From contig NZ_JAODVR010000001.1 of the NCBI RefSeq assembly GCF_025399835.1, forward strand, positions 3,038,001 to 3,102,000: 64,000 nucleotides of DNA, in the 5' to 3' direction. Made by a program: the position numbers and the translations under genes. Positions 8,901 through 15,223 of this stretch are shown here, one piece after another; positions within the stretch are counted from its first letter, which is position 1; each line of letters opens with the position of its first letter. The notes below the pieces were generated by a model that was given only the letters and a program-made list of their open reading frames with translations, was not told the DNA's origin and did no database searches. Source of the DNA: Haloarchaeobius sp. HME9146. Its GTDB lineage: Archaea > Halobacteriota > Halobacteria > Halobacteriales > Natrialbaceae.

Positions 8901-9019
8901 TAGCGCGCGGGCAGAATGTTGTTGTACGCGTTGCTCGTGAGGCGGTCGGCGAGCGTCTCCCCGTCGGTCCGCTTGATGGGCAGCTGCAGGTCGTCGGCGG
9001 ACAGCTGGTGTTCGCTCAT
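5903..9019 (-). CDS. nrdJ: adenosylcobalamin-dependent ribonucleoside-diphosphate reductase (class II)
   Basis: This 1038-residue enzyme reduces ribonucleotides to deoxyribonucleotides using an adenosylcobalamin-derived thiyl radical. The active site is readable: N432-P-C434-G-E436 corresponds to the Asn/radical Cys/Glu loop of class II enzymes, C445 eleven residues later and C177 in LSACFVDS form the expected redox pair, and PTGTTSMVGN matches a conserved substrate loop. The C-terminus carries a Cys-rich zinc-ribbon/reductant tail (CPDCG, CKTCESCGWSEC). The start is ATG 9019, which overlaps the stop of a 24-codon leader ORF by four bases. No class I subunits are in the window. Confidence 0.97.
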   Translation of the reverse strand: MSEHQLSADDLQLPIKRTDGETLADRLTSNAYNNILPARYLRKDADGELVESQEDLFVRVGKNIALAEAVYEAEKQDVSITVTPDQLKPDHPRRDELAEEVFGMGTSLADDAETELSVYNVNKFAYDTVVPELPADIREHVESVSQEFQDMMSNLDFMPNSPTLMNAGDELQQLSACFVDSPDDDIDDIHQTAKEAAQVFQSGGGMGYAFWRLRPYGDAVGSTGGIASGPITFMRTFDQMCETIAQGGARRGAQMGVMRISHPDVIQFIHAKNKDVSLAQTLRLNDPDDYTHTSFADALEEARELIDDEGKVPKHLRNAVEGHLSNFNISVGVTDDFMEALQNDEEFTFTNPRTEEPHVATPETKELYEMFGLGEYVEVGEVLSMPAEVIWEDIVEGAHENGEPGVIYLERVNKQHSFDVEEHPDHRILATNPCGEQPLEEYEACNLGHINLSTLADLDAPDWRVWSAEHADEYDSHEEAVSAFLEEAIDFEEFDYRIDRGTRFLENVVTMSDFPVKKIEEKVRDMRKIGLGVMGLAQLYIQLGIKYGSEEGNEVARQLMRHINHESKWTSHELAEERGAFNDWDDSKYANPTQYPDWFEHHTGLDPEEWADGFTIRNHNTTTIAPTGTTSMVGNTTGGCEPIYNVAYYKNVSDDVQGDEMLVEFDDYFLRTLEANDIDVDAVKAEAQEQMAANEFDGVEGLDTVPNAIGELFVVTQDLTGKQHAAVQCACQEGVDSAISKTCNFPNSASMEDMDEVYRYIYENGGKGVTVYRDGTRSKQVLTTRADNADFADEAEAAEVIIDQIEAAFGGIEGFLDSEDVRAKLEADVADIVGGGERSYAKKKERPDQLHGVTQRIDTGYGKLYVTINEDPQTAEPFELFANTGHSGGFTNSFTDALAKTISIALRSGVDPNEVVDKLQGIRSPKVAWDKGEQINSIPDAFGTALRRYLDDEIDRTYPQQKTLDETAAEQQRKAQSHEPDGGSTTAETPGSDAGHTSDAVDDLIAAGESPECPDCGSLSLYYSEGCKTCESCGWSEC

Positions 9020-9090
9020 GCGGTCCCCTCCTCGCCCGCAGCAGGCTGCTGGCGGGCGATTTCGTCGTCGAAGCGTCGTGTCGATGTCAT
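9016..9090 (-). CDS. 24-residue leader ORF overlapping nrdJ
   Basis: A short frame from ATG 9090 encodes MTSTRRFDDEIARQQPAAGE followed by EGTA, and its TGA overlaps the nrdJ ATG as ATGA. A TATA-like TTTATG lies near 9125-9132 on the minus strand, far enough upstream that the transcript would include this frame. The arrangement suggests translational coupling or a regulatory upstream ORF. There is no homology evidence, and the frame is too short to judge by composition alone. Confidence 0.45.
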   Translation of the reverse strand: MTSTRRFDDEIARQQPAAGEEGTA

Positions 9091-9375
9091 CGGTAGTAGC
9101 GGAGTTTTGTTACTCTATGGTCCTTCATAAATGGACGGGTTACGGATTTCTTGGACTAATTCAACCGTACTTGTGTTACAGCATTGCCACTTTTCGAATG
9201 TATCACGTACCCGTGATGTAGCGGCACAGTCGGCAGGATGTCCTAATGGTTCGGTCGTTATAACCTCACTCAAACCAGAGTGAAAGTGTAAATTCGAGAA
9301 CCGCATCCGGAAGCGACTCCCGTCCCAATCAGTTTCGCCCACAGGCTTATGCCCCCATCGTGCGCCGTGTACTGC
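9091..9375. promoter_or_regulatory. divergent intergenic region upstream of nrdJ
   Basis: This stretch holds promoters for nrdJ (minus) and the small membrane-protein gene (plus, CTTATG near 9345). A perfect 6-bp inverted repeat, ATCACG/CGTGAT, lies at 9202-9217, and a CACTC/GAGTG hairpin lies at 9267-9282. I see no structure that I can identify as a cobalamin riboswitch and no further gene. Confidence 0.5.
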
Positions 9376-9630
9376 ATGTTGGAACTTCCAGGACTGGTCC
9401 CGATGCAACTTGGTGTAGAGACCATCGGGGGGATCGTCCTCCTCATCATCGCGCTCGTGGTCGTCTACAAGGTCATCAACCTCGCGTTCAGCATCGCGAT
9501 CAAGGTGCTCGTCATCGCCATCGCCGCTCTCGTCGTCCTGTGGGGACTCTCGCTCGTCGGCTTCAACCCGCTCGGGCTCCCCTTCCCGGGGTCGATCGCG
9601 GTCCCGGCGGAGACGGTCCTGCTCGGATAG
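9376..9630 (+). CDS. small two-helix membrane protein
   Basis: The 84-residue product begins MLELPGLVPMQLG and is mostly hydrophobic, with two adjacent membrane segments (GGIVLLIIALVVVYKVINLA and IKVLVIAIAALVVLWGLSLV) and a Pro-rich end (NPLGLPFPGS). I chose ATG 9376 because CTTATG lies about 28 bp upstream; an in-frame ATG at 9349 would fall inside that promoter. I do not recognise a family, and a membrane-structural role is the most that can be inferred. It converges with trpG, with only 9 bp between the stops. Confidence 0.75.
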   Translation: MLELPGLVPMQLGVETIGGIVLLIIALVVVYKVINLAFSIAIKVLVIAIAALVVLWGLSLVGFNPLGLPFPGSIAVPAETVLLG

Positions 9631-9639
9631 CAAAGGCGG

Positions 9640-10281
9640 TTACAGGTTTTCGAGGAAGTTGTCGATGATGTCGTGCCCACACGCCGTGAGCACCGACTCC
9701 GGGTGGAACTGCACGCACTCGATGGGGTACTCGCGGTGGCGCACGCCCATGACGAGCGGTTCGGCCCCGCCGTCGGTCGCCGCGGTGTCGACGCTGGCCG
9801 CGCCGACCGCGTGGTCCGCCGTGGCCGAAACCTCGAAGCAGTCGGGCACTTTCGTCGCGACGAGCGAGTGGTACCGGCCCGCCGAGAAGCCCTGTTCTAT
9901 GCCAGTGAACACGCCGCGCCCGTCGTGGTCGATGGGCCAGGCCTTGCCGTGAACCGGCTCGGGTGCCCGACCGATCTCCCCGCCGTAGGCGTACACCGCG
10001 GCTTCGAGGCCGAGGCAGACCCCCAGCGTCGGAATCTCGGTACTGAGTTCGCGGAACACGTCGAGGGTGACGCCCACGTCGCGCGGGTTCGCCGGATGGC
10101 CCGGGCCGGGCGAGACCACGATGGCGTCGGGCTCGAAGTCGCGAATCTCGTCCAGGCTCGCCGTGTTGCGCACGACCTTCGTCTCGGGGTCGTGGCCGCT
10201 CTCGATGAGCGACGATTCGACGTACTCGACCAGGTTGTAGGTGAACGAGTCGAAGTTGTCGACGAACAGGATGCGGGTCAT
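9640..10281 (-). CDS. trpG: anthranilate synthase component II (glutamine amidotransferase)
   Basis: The 213-residue class I glutamine amidotransferase releases ammonia for TrpE. The nucleophile Cys is in TLGVCLGLEAA, and the His-Glu pair is in CVQFHPESVL. The RAPEPVHGKAWPI segment is characteristic of TrpG/PabA proteins. The motif after the nucleophile reads CLGLE rather than the common CLGHQ. It is the last gene of the trp operon, and its ATG overlaps the trpE stop as ATGA, consistent with stoichiometric production of the two subunits. Confidence 0.95.
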   Translation of the reverse strand: MTRILFVDNFDSFTYNLVEYVESSLIESGHDPETKVVRNTASLDEIRDFEPDAIVVSPGPGHPANPRDVGVTLDVFRELSTEIPTLGVCLGLEAAVYAYGGEIGRAPEPVHGKAWPIDHDGRGVFTGIEQGFSAGRYHSLVATKVPDCFEVSATADHAVGAASVDTAATDGGAEPLVMGVRHREYPIECVQFHPESVLTACGHDIIDNFLENL

Positions 10282-11951
10282 CGCGACACCTCCTGGGAGA
10301 CCTGCACCTCGACCTGCCGGAGGGCTTCGAGCACCCCGTCCATCTTCTTCTCGGTCTCCTCGTACTCGCTGGTCGGGTCGCTGTCGGCCACGATGCCGGC
10401 ACCGGCCCGGACCGTCACACGGTCCTTACCGCCCGAAATCGCGCCCTTCTCGACCGTCGCGGTCCGGATGACGATGGCGAAGTCGGCGTCGCCGGTCCAC
10501 GAGTAGTAGCCGACGCCGCCGCCGTAGAGGCCGCGCGGTTCGTCTTCGAGGTCGTCGATTATCTCCATGGCGCGGATCTTCGGTGCGCCGGTGAGCGTCC
10601 CGGCCGGGAAGGCGGCGCGGGTCGCGTCGAAGGCGTCGTACTCCGCGGCCATCGTGCCGGTGACCGTGGACTCGATGTGCTGGACGTGGCTGTACTTGAG
10701 GACGTTCATGAACTCCTCGACGCGGACACTGCCGGGTTCGGAGACCCGGCGAACGTCGTTGCGCGCGAGGTCGACCAGCATGGTGTGTTCGGCGCGCTCC
10801 TTCTCGTCGGCGAGCATCTCGCCGGCGAGCCGACGGTCCTCGACGGGGCTGTCCCCGCGTGGGCACGTGCCCGCGATGGGGTTCGAGACGACGCGCTGGC
10901 CGCTCACGGAGACCAGAGTCTCCGGGCTGGCCCCGACGACGTGGAAGTCGCCGTGCTGGAGCAGGTACATGTACGGTGAGGGATTGACCTCGCGCAGGGC
11001 CGCGTAGAGCCCCATCGGGTCGCAGTCGCCGACGAGGTCGCGGGTCCGCGAGATGACGCCCTGGTAGATGTCGCCGTCGAGGACGTGTTCTTTCGTCCGG
11101 GCGACCGCGTCCTCGTAGTCCGCCTGCGAGCCCGCAGTGGCCGACTCGCGGACGAAGCCGCCGGGCTCGGGGTCGGCCGCGTCGGTGAGAAGCTCCTCGA
11201 CTCGGGCAGCCTCGCCGACGAGGACGTCGTACACGGCACCGGCGTCTTCGCCGTCGCGGATGACCGGCGTGAACACGAGCGACAGCTCGTCGGCGTGGTG
11301 GTCGAAGACGAGGGTCTTCGTGGCCAGCACGAATTCGGCATCGGGGAACCGTGAGTCGGGTCGGTCGACGCCGACCTCGTCGAGGAACAGGTCGTACACC
11401 GCGTCGTAGCAGAGGAACCCGACGAGCCCGCCGTCGAGATGCTGGCGGCCCGTCTCGGGGAAGCCGACGGGGGTGGCGTCGGGCATCGCCGACCGGAGCG
11501 TATCGAGGGTGTCACCCTCGACCGGGTCGACCAGTCCGGCATAGCGGTCGTCACAGAGCTCGACGCTGGCACCCTCGGGGCCGACCGTCACGACCGCGGC
11601 GGGGTCGTAGCCGACGAAGGAGTACCGGGCGTGGCGGTCCGCGTCGGTCCCGGCGCTGAAGGCACCGGCCGGGTCGCTGGAGGCCGTCTTCTCCGCGCTC
11701 TCGAGCAGGAATGCGTGGTCGGACTCCGTCGCACCGGAGAGCGCGGCGTACGCCCCCAGCGGGGTCGTCGTGTCGTCGAGGTCGAGCGTGGCCTCGACGC
11801 GGACCACTGCGGGATTGTCGGGGGCGGTCGCGTCCGCGACGAGCTGGACGAACGTCTCGCGGTCGGGGGCGAGCGTCGGTGCAGCGTTCGGCTGTTCGGG
11901 GGTCGACTGTTCGGCGTTCGACTGTTCCTCGTCCGGCTGTTCGTCGCTCAT
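10278..11951 (-). CDS. trpE: anthranilate synthase component I
   Basis: The 557-residue TrpE converts chorismate and ammonia to anthranilate. The C-terminal chorismate-binding region contains the family signatures NPIAGTCPRGDSP, LVDLARNDVRRV, SHVQHIESTV and FPAGTLTGAPKIRAME, and ends with GGVGYYSWTGDADFAIVIRT. The first 30 residues form a Gln/Glu-rich, probably disordered extension. The frame stays open much further upstream, but ATG 11951 is preferred because it overlaps the trpF stop as ATGA. Feedback binding of tryptophan is usual in the family, but I cannot confirm it here. Confidence 0.95.
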   Translation of the reverse strand: MSDEQPDEEQSNAEQSTPEQPNAAPTLAPDRETFVQLVADATAPDNPAVVRVEATLDLDDTTTPLGAYAALSGATESDHAFLLESAEKTASSDPAGAFSAGTDADRHARYSFVGYDPAAVVTVGPEGASVELCDDRYAGLVDPVEGDTLDTLRSAMPDATPVGFPETGRQHLDGGLVGFLCYDAVYDLFLDEVGVDRPDSRFPDAEFVLATKTLVFDHHADELSLVFTPVIRDGEDAGAVYDVLVGEAARVEELLTDAADPEPGGFVRESATAGSQADYEDAVARTKEHVLDGDIYQGVISRTRDLVGDCDPMGLYAALREVNPSPYMYLLQHGDFHVVGASPETLVSVSGQRVVSNPIAGTCPRGDSPVEDRRLAGEMLADEKERAEHTMLVDLARNDVRRVSEPGSVRVEEFMNVLKYSHVQHIESTVTGTMAAEYDAFDATRAAFPAGTLTGAPKIRAMEIIDDLEDEPRGLYGGGVGYYSWTGDADFAIVIRTATVEKGAISGGKDRVTVRAGAGIVADSDPTSEYEETEKKMDGVLEALRQVEVQVSQEVSR

Positions 11952-12598
11952 GCCTGGAGCGACCTCCGGCGCTCGGTCGCGGCGACGACGAACCGCCGAA
12001 TCGCGTCGTGGTCCTTGACCCCGCCGCTCGATTCGACGCCGGAGGCCACGTCGACCGCGAACGGTTCGACGGTCACGACGGCCTCGGCGACGTTCTCCGG
12101 CGTGAGCCCCCCGGCGAGGATGACGGGCACATCGATGTCGGCGAGCGCCTCGCGGGTCTGCTCCCAGTCGTGGGTCCGGCCCGTCCCACCTGCGCCCTCC
12201 TCGTCTACCGAATCGACCAGCACCGCGTCGGCCACGTCGGCGTACCGGCGAGCATCGGCGGGGTTCGCCGCGTCGACGTGCTTGATGACCGGCACGTCGA
12301 GGTTCGACTGGAGGTAGGCCACGTCGCCCGGTGTGAGGTCGCTGTGGACCTGGAGCGCGTCGGGGCCGAGTTCGCGGACGAGTTCGATGGCCTCGCCCGG
12401 CGTCTCGGGCATCGTCACGACCACGGTCGTCACGAAGGGTGGAACCCGGTCGATGAGTTCGGCGGCGCGCTCGACCGTGACCTCCCGCGGGGTGTCGACG
12501 GGCACGTCCACGACGAAGCCGAGCGCGTCGGCTCCGGCCGCGACGGCCGCGTCGACGTCCTCCTCGCGGGTCAGCCCGCAGATCTTCACGCGCGTCAT
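11948..12598 (-). CDS. trpF: phosphoribosylanthranilate isomerase
   Basis: The 216-residue TIM-barrel enzyme isomerises N-(5-phosphoribosyl)anthranilate. The N-terminal VKICGLTREEDVDAA carries the catalytic Cys, and a later conserved Asp in LVDSVDEEGAGGTG (acid/base pair with the Cys) precedes ILAGGLTPENV and DVASGVESSGGVKD, the phosphate-binding loops. Length is normal for the family. Both ends overlap neighbouring trp genes by four bases. trpC, trpB and trpA are not in this window, so the pathway is split, as is common in haloarchaea. Confidence 0.95.
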   Translation of the reverse strand: MTRVKICGLTREEDVDAAVAAGADALGFVVDVPVDTPREVTVERAAELIDRVPPFVTTVVVTMPETPGEAIELVRELGPDALQVHSDLTPGDVAYLQSNLDVPVIKHVDAANPADARRYADVADAVLVDSVDEEGAGGTGRTHDWEQTREALADIDVPVILAGGLTPENVAEAVVTVEPFAVDVASGVESSGGVKDHDAIRRFVVAATERRRSLQA

Positions 12599-13599
12599 TT
12601 CGCGAGTACCGAGCTGAGGTCGTCGAGCTTCGCGGCGGCCGCGCCGGAGTCGATGGCCTCGCGAGCTTTCTCGACGCCTGCCTGCAGGCTGTCGGCCCCA
12701 CCGGCGATGTAGATGGCCGCGCCCGCGTTCGCGAGGATGATGTCGCGCTTCGGGCCGGTGACCTCGCCCCGGAGGATGCCGGTCATGTCCGCGGCGTTCT
12801 CCTCGGGGGTGCCACCAGCCACGTCCTCGACGGGGGCGCGCTCCAGCCCGAGGTCCTCGGGCGTGAGCGTATACTCCTCGATTTCGTCGCCGTCGACCTC
12901 CGCGACGACCGTCTCGCCGTGAATGCAGATCTCGTCCATGCCGGAGCCGTGGACGACGAGTGCTCTCTCGACGTTCATGCGTGCGAGTGCGCGAGCGAGC
13001 ACGGGAACGAGTTCGGGGTCGTACACCCCGACGACCTGCGCGTCGGCCCCGGCCGGGTTGGTCAGCGGGCCGAGCACGTTGAACAGCGTCCGCATCCCGA
13101 GTTCCTTGCGCGGGCCGATGACGGCCTTCATCGCGGGGTGGAACACCGTCGCGAGCATGAAGCCGATGCCGTCCTGTTCGATGCGGTCCTGGACCGCCGG
13201 CGGTTCCGCGTCGACCTGCACCCCGGCGACCTCCAGCACGTCGGCACTCCCCGAAGAAGAAGAGACGGAGTAGTTGCCGTGCTTGGCGACCGCGATGCCA
13301 GCCCCTGCCGCGACCATCGCGCTCGTGGTCGAGACGTTGATGGTGTCGTAGTCGTCGCCACCCGTCCCACAGGTGTCGACCATGGGTTTCCGGTTCGGTT
13401 CGATGGTCCGGGCTGCGTCGCGCATCCCCTGTGCGAACCCGGCTATCTCGGCCTCCGTCTCGCCCTTCGCCCGGAGGGCCGCGAGCAGGGCACCGATCTG
13501 TGCCTCGGTTGCCTCCTCGAAGATCATTCGTGCCGCCTCTCTCGCCTCGTCCTGTGTGAGGTCACCGCCGTCGGTGACACGCTCGATATAGTCCTGCAT
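12595..13599 (-). CDS. trpD: anthranilate phosphoribosyltransferase
   Basis: The 334-residue TrpD transfers phosphoribose from PRPP to anthranilate. Signatures are VDTCGTGGDDYDTINVST (PRPP/Mg binding), VAKHGNYSVSSSSGSADVLE and HPAMKAVIGPRKELGMRT. It is the first gene of trpDFEG. I chose ATG 13599 because the upstream sequence is AT-rich promoter DNA with a TGTAC inverted repeat at 13629-13650. The frame is open further upstream, but that stretch crosses the promoter and lacks coding character. Confidence 0.95.
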   Translation of the reverse strand: MQDYIERVTDGGDLTQDEAREAARMIFEEATEAQIGALLAALRAKGETEAEIAGFAQGMRDAARTIEPNRKPMVDTCGTGGDDYDTINVSTTSAMVAAGAGIAVAKHGNYSVSSSSGSADVLEVAGVQVDAEPPAVQDRIEQDGIGFMLATVFHPAMKAVIGPRKELGMRTLFNVLGPLTNPAGADAQVVGVYDPELVPVLARALARMNVERALVVHGSGMDEICIHGETVVAEVDGDEIEEYTLTPEDLGLERAPVEDVAGGTPEENAADMTGILRGEVTGPKRDIILANAGAAIYIAGGADSLQAGVEKAREAIDSGAAAAKLDDLSSVLAK

Positions 13600-13628
13600 T
13601 GTGAACACCAATGTATTGTTCCGTCTTA

Positions 13629-13650
13629 CGATGTACAAATTCGTACATCG
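13629..13650. promoter_or_regulatory. TGTAC inverted repeat at the trp promoter (candidate TRP-box operator)
   Basis: The 22-bp site has perfect 8-bp arms CGATGTAC and GTACATCG around AAATTC, 30 bp upstream of trpD. A TATA-like CTTAAG at 13652-13657 places the likely transcription start on or next to it. In Methanothermobacter the repressor TrpY binds TRP boxes with consensus TGTACA. The same core here suggests tryptophan-responsive repression, which is an inference. Confidence 0.55.
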
Positions 13651-13852
13651 ACTTAAGATTGTCGTCGGTGCTGGGGAATTTCGTGTGAAATAGTAGCACG
13701 GATTGGAGTGGGGGCGATCCGCCCCGACGCTGCCCCGGAATCGTGGTCCCGGTCCCCGTGGTTGGAATCGCCACACCGCTGTCGATTCGAAACCCTTTTT
13801 TATACCACCGGCCAACGAGGGAATGCAGGCAGAGGAAGACCGGAACGCCACC

Positions 13853-13927
13853 GGGTTGGTGGTCTAGTCTGGTTATGACACCTCCTTGACATGGAGGAGG
13901 CCGGCAGTTCAAATCTGCCCCAACCCA
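13853..13927 (+). tRNA. tRNA-Val(GAC)
   Basis: The cloverleaf is complete: acceptor GGGTTGG/CCAACCC with discriminator A, anticodon stem CCTCC/GGAGG around TTGACAT, and T arm GGCAG/CTGCC with loop TTCAAAT. The anticodon GAC reads Val codons GTC/GTT. There is no intron, and CCA is not encoded. TTTTTTATA at 13796-13804 could drive it with a short 5' leader. Confidence 0.95.
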
Positions 13928-14083
13928 CTTCTTCGGAACACAACACCTTCGAGCGAAGCGTAGCGAGCGAGAAGGTCGTGTTCCGAGAATGAGTAACGGA
14001 AAGATTTGAACCAGCGAGCATCGCGAAGCGATGCGAGTGAGGTTCAACATCTGCCCCAACCCGCTTCTTCGGAACACAGCACC
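13907..14083 (+). repeat. direct repeat duplicating the tRNA-Val 3' end
   Basis: Copy 1 (13907-13947) covers the tRNA T loop through its 3' end plus about 20 bp downstream. Copy 2 (14042-14083) repeats it with only a few differences (an inserted C after GTTCAA, CCCG for CCCA, AGCACC for AACACC). The 94 bp between them hold a long imperfect hairpin (13935-13950 with 13971-13984) and GAGCGAAGCG-type repeats. I see no gene. It resembles the scar of a tRNA-integrating element or a local duplication. Confidence 0.75.
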
Positions 14084-14195
14084 GACGAGTGATCCGTGAG
14101 CATCTGCCACACCGAATCGGTCAGCAGCATCCAAGAAACCGGCTCGTGTGCTGGTCAGGGAGCGACGCTATCACGGTTCGGACCCCACCTAGCAC

Positions 14196-14405
14196 ATGGC
14201 ACTCAGCGCCCGAAACCGAATCCACGGCACCGTCAGATCAGTCGAGACCTCAGGCCTGATGGCCGAGGTCGTCGTGGAGACACCGGACGGCCAGTCCGTC
14301 ACGGCCATCATCACCAGCGGGTCGGTCGACCGGCTAGGCATCGCAGAGGGTGACGAGGTCGACGCCGTGGTGAAGGCGACCGAAGTGATGATAGAGAAGG
14401 CGTAG
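14196..14405 (+). CDS. TOBE (Mop) domain protein, molybdate-binding type
   Basis: The 69-residue protein is a single TOBE/Mop domain: MALSARNRIHGTVRSVETSG starts the first strand pair, followed by AEVVVETPDGQSVTAIITSG, with SVDRLGIAEGDEVDAVVKAT as the characteristic end. Isolated Mop domains (molbindins) oligomerise and store or buffer molybdate or tungstate in the cytoplasm. No molybdate transporter or cofactor gene is nearby, so the oxyanion role comes from the family only. A DUF1059 gene follows 63 bp downstream in the same orientation. Confidence 0.9.
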   Translation: MALSARNRIHGTVRSVETSGLMAEVVVETPDGQSVTAIITSGSVDRLGIAEGDEVDAVVKATEVMIEKA

Positions 14406-14468
14406 GACCGCCGACCGACCACGACTCCACACGTTCTTTACCGTCCAGCCGCGACGCAGAGGCAACCA

Positions 14469-14639
14469 ATGGCCAAGCGACTCGAATGCATCATCCCCGG
14501 CTGTGACGCCACGATAGACGGACTGACCGAGGAGCAGGTGCTCGCGCAGGTCGAGACCCACATCGCGCGGGACCATCCGGACCTCGAACTCGACGCACAG
14601 GCGACCGACTCGATGCGCTCGAACATCCAGGATATCTGA
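14469..14639 (+). CDS. DUF1059 small protein
   Basis: The 56-residue product starts MAKRLECIIPGCDATIDG and continues EEQVLAQVETHIARDHPDLE. It matches the DUF1059 pattern: two N-terminal Cys (C7 and C12) and a later His pair (HIARDH) that together could form a CCHH zinc site in a beta-beta-alpha arrangement. The family is widespread in haloarchaea and actinobacteria without an established function. The TOBE gene upstream and the Tat-signal gene 66 bp downstream run in the same direction, but each gap is large enough for its own promoter. Confidence 0.85.
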   Translation: MAKRLECIIPGCDATIDGLTEEQVLAQVETHIARDHPDLELDAQATDSMRSNIQDI

Positions 14640-14705
14640 GCGGCTCGACTACCAGGGACCACCCGCAGCACAAGACATTTTCCGCAGACTGTCGGAGATT
14701 TGCCT

Positions 14706-15185
14706 ATGTTCGACACCGACCAGCTCACCAGACGGCGGGCCATCGCGCTCGGAGCCGGAGCGCTCGCGGTCGGCGGGTTCGCCTGGCAGTCGTACGACCG
14801 TGGGGTCCGCATCGGCGACCTCGTCCTCCACAACCGGGACGACCGACCCCACACCCTCTCGGTCCGCCTCGAACGCGGGGGGTCGATATTACACGATGGG
14901 ACACACCAGCTCGGTGTCGACGACGGGACCCCGAGGACGAAGCTGGTCCAGACCGACTGGGACGTTCGACTGGCACCACACACGTTCACCTGGCAGGTCG
15001 ACGACGGGCTCACCGAGTCGTTCACGTACGATGGCAGCGGGGAGAGCGAGCAGTGCCTCTCGACCGAACTCGTGGTCGAAGAGACGACCGACGGTGACCC
15101 CCCGAACGTCCTGCTGTCGAGCAATCCGGCGTCGAAACTTGAGGGACAGGACTGCCAGGGAGCGACGAAGGAAGCGACGGAGTAA
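14706..15185 (+). CDS. Tat-exported protein of unknown function
   Basis: The 159-residue product starts with a twin-arginine signal (TRRRAIALGAGALAVGGFAW), followed by a beta-rich segment (VRIGDLVLHNRDDRPHTLSV, HTFTWQVDDG) that suggests a small immunoglobulin-like or cupredoxin-like secreted domain; there is no His/Cys metal set. Two Cys residues (EQCLSTE and GQDCQGA) might form a disulfide. No lipobox Cys follows the signal, so it is either secreted or anchored by the uncleaved helix. The start is ATG 14706; a TTG six bases upstream is less likely. Confidence 0.8.
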   Translation: MFDTDQLTRRRAIALGAGALAVGGFAWQSYDRGVRIGDLVLHNRDDRPHTLSVRLERGGSILHDGTHQLGVDDGTPRTKLVQTDWDVRLAPHTFTWQVDDGLTESFTYDGSGESEQCLSTELVVEETTDGDPPNVLLSSNPASKLEGQDCQGATKEATE

Positions 15186-15223
15186 GGCCGACGACACCGC
15201 GGCCCGAGGAAAGACCACTCACG

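Noticed and set aside
6032-9130. A 1032-codon open frame on the plus strand opposite nrdJ
   Set aside because: It is the antisense shadow of a gene with strong G/C third-position bias. Its translation is Val/Leu/Gly/Asp-repetitive without any family motif, whereas the minus strand encodes clear NrdJ.
9091-9375. A cobalamin riboswitch upstream of the B12-dependent reductase
   Set aside because: I cannot find the conserved B12-box-like core or a matching fold. The region has only short palindromes.
10278-12701. A much longer TrpE starting near 12701
   Set aside because: The extra N-terminal part is Arg-rich shadow of trpF and trpD. ATG 11951 with the ATGA overlap and the conserved length is far more likely.
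14042-14083. A second tRNA-Val gene
   Set aside because: Only the T-loop to 3'-end part is present; the D arm and anticodon arm are missing.
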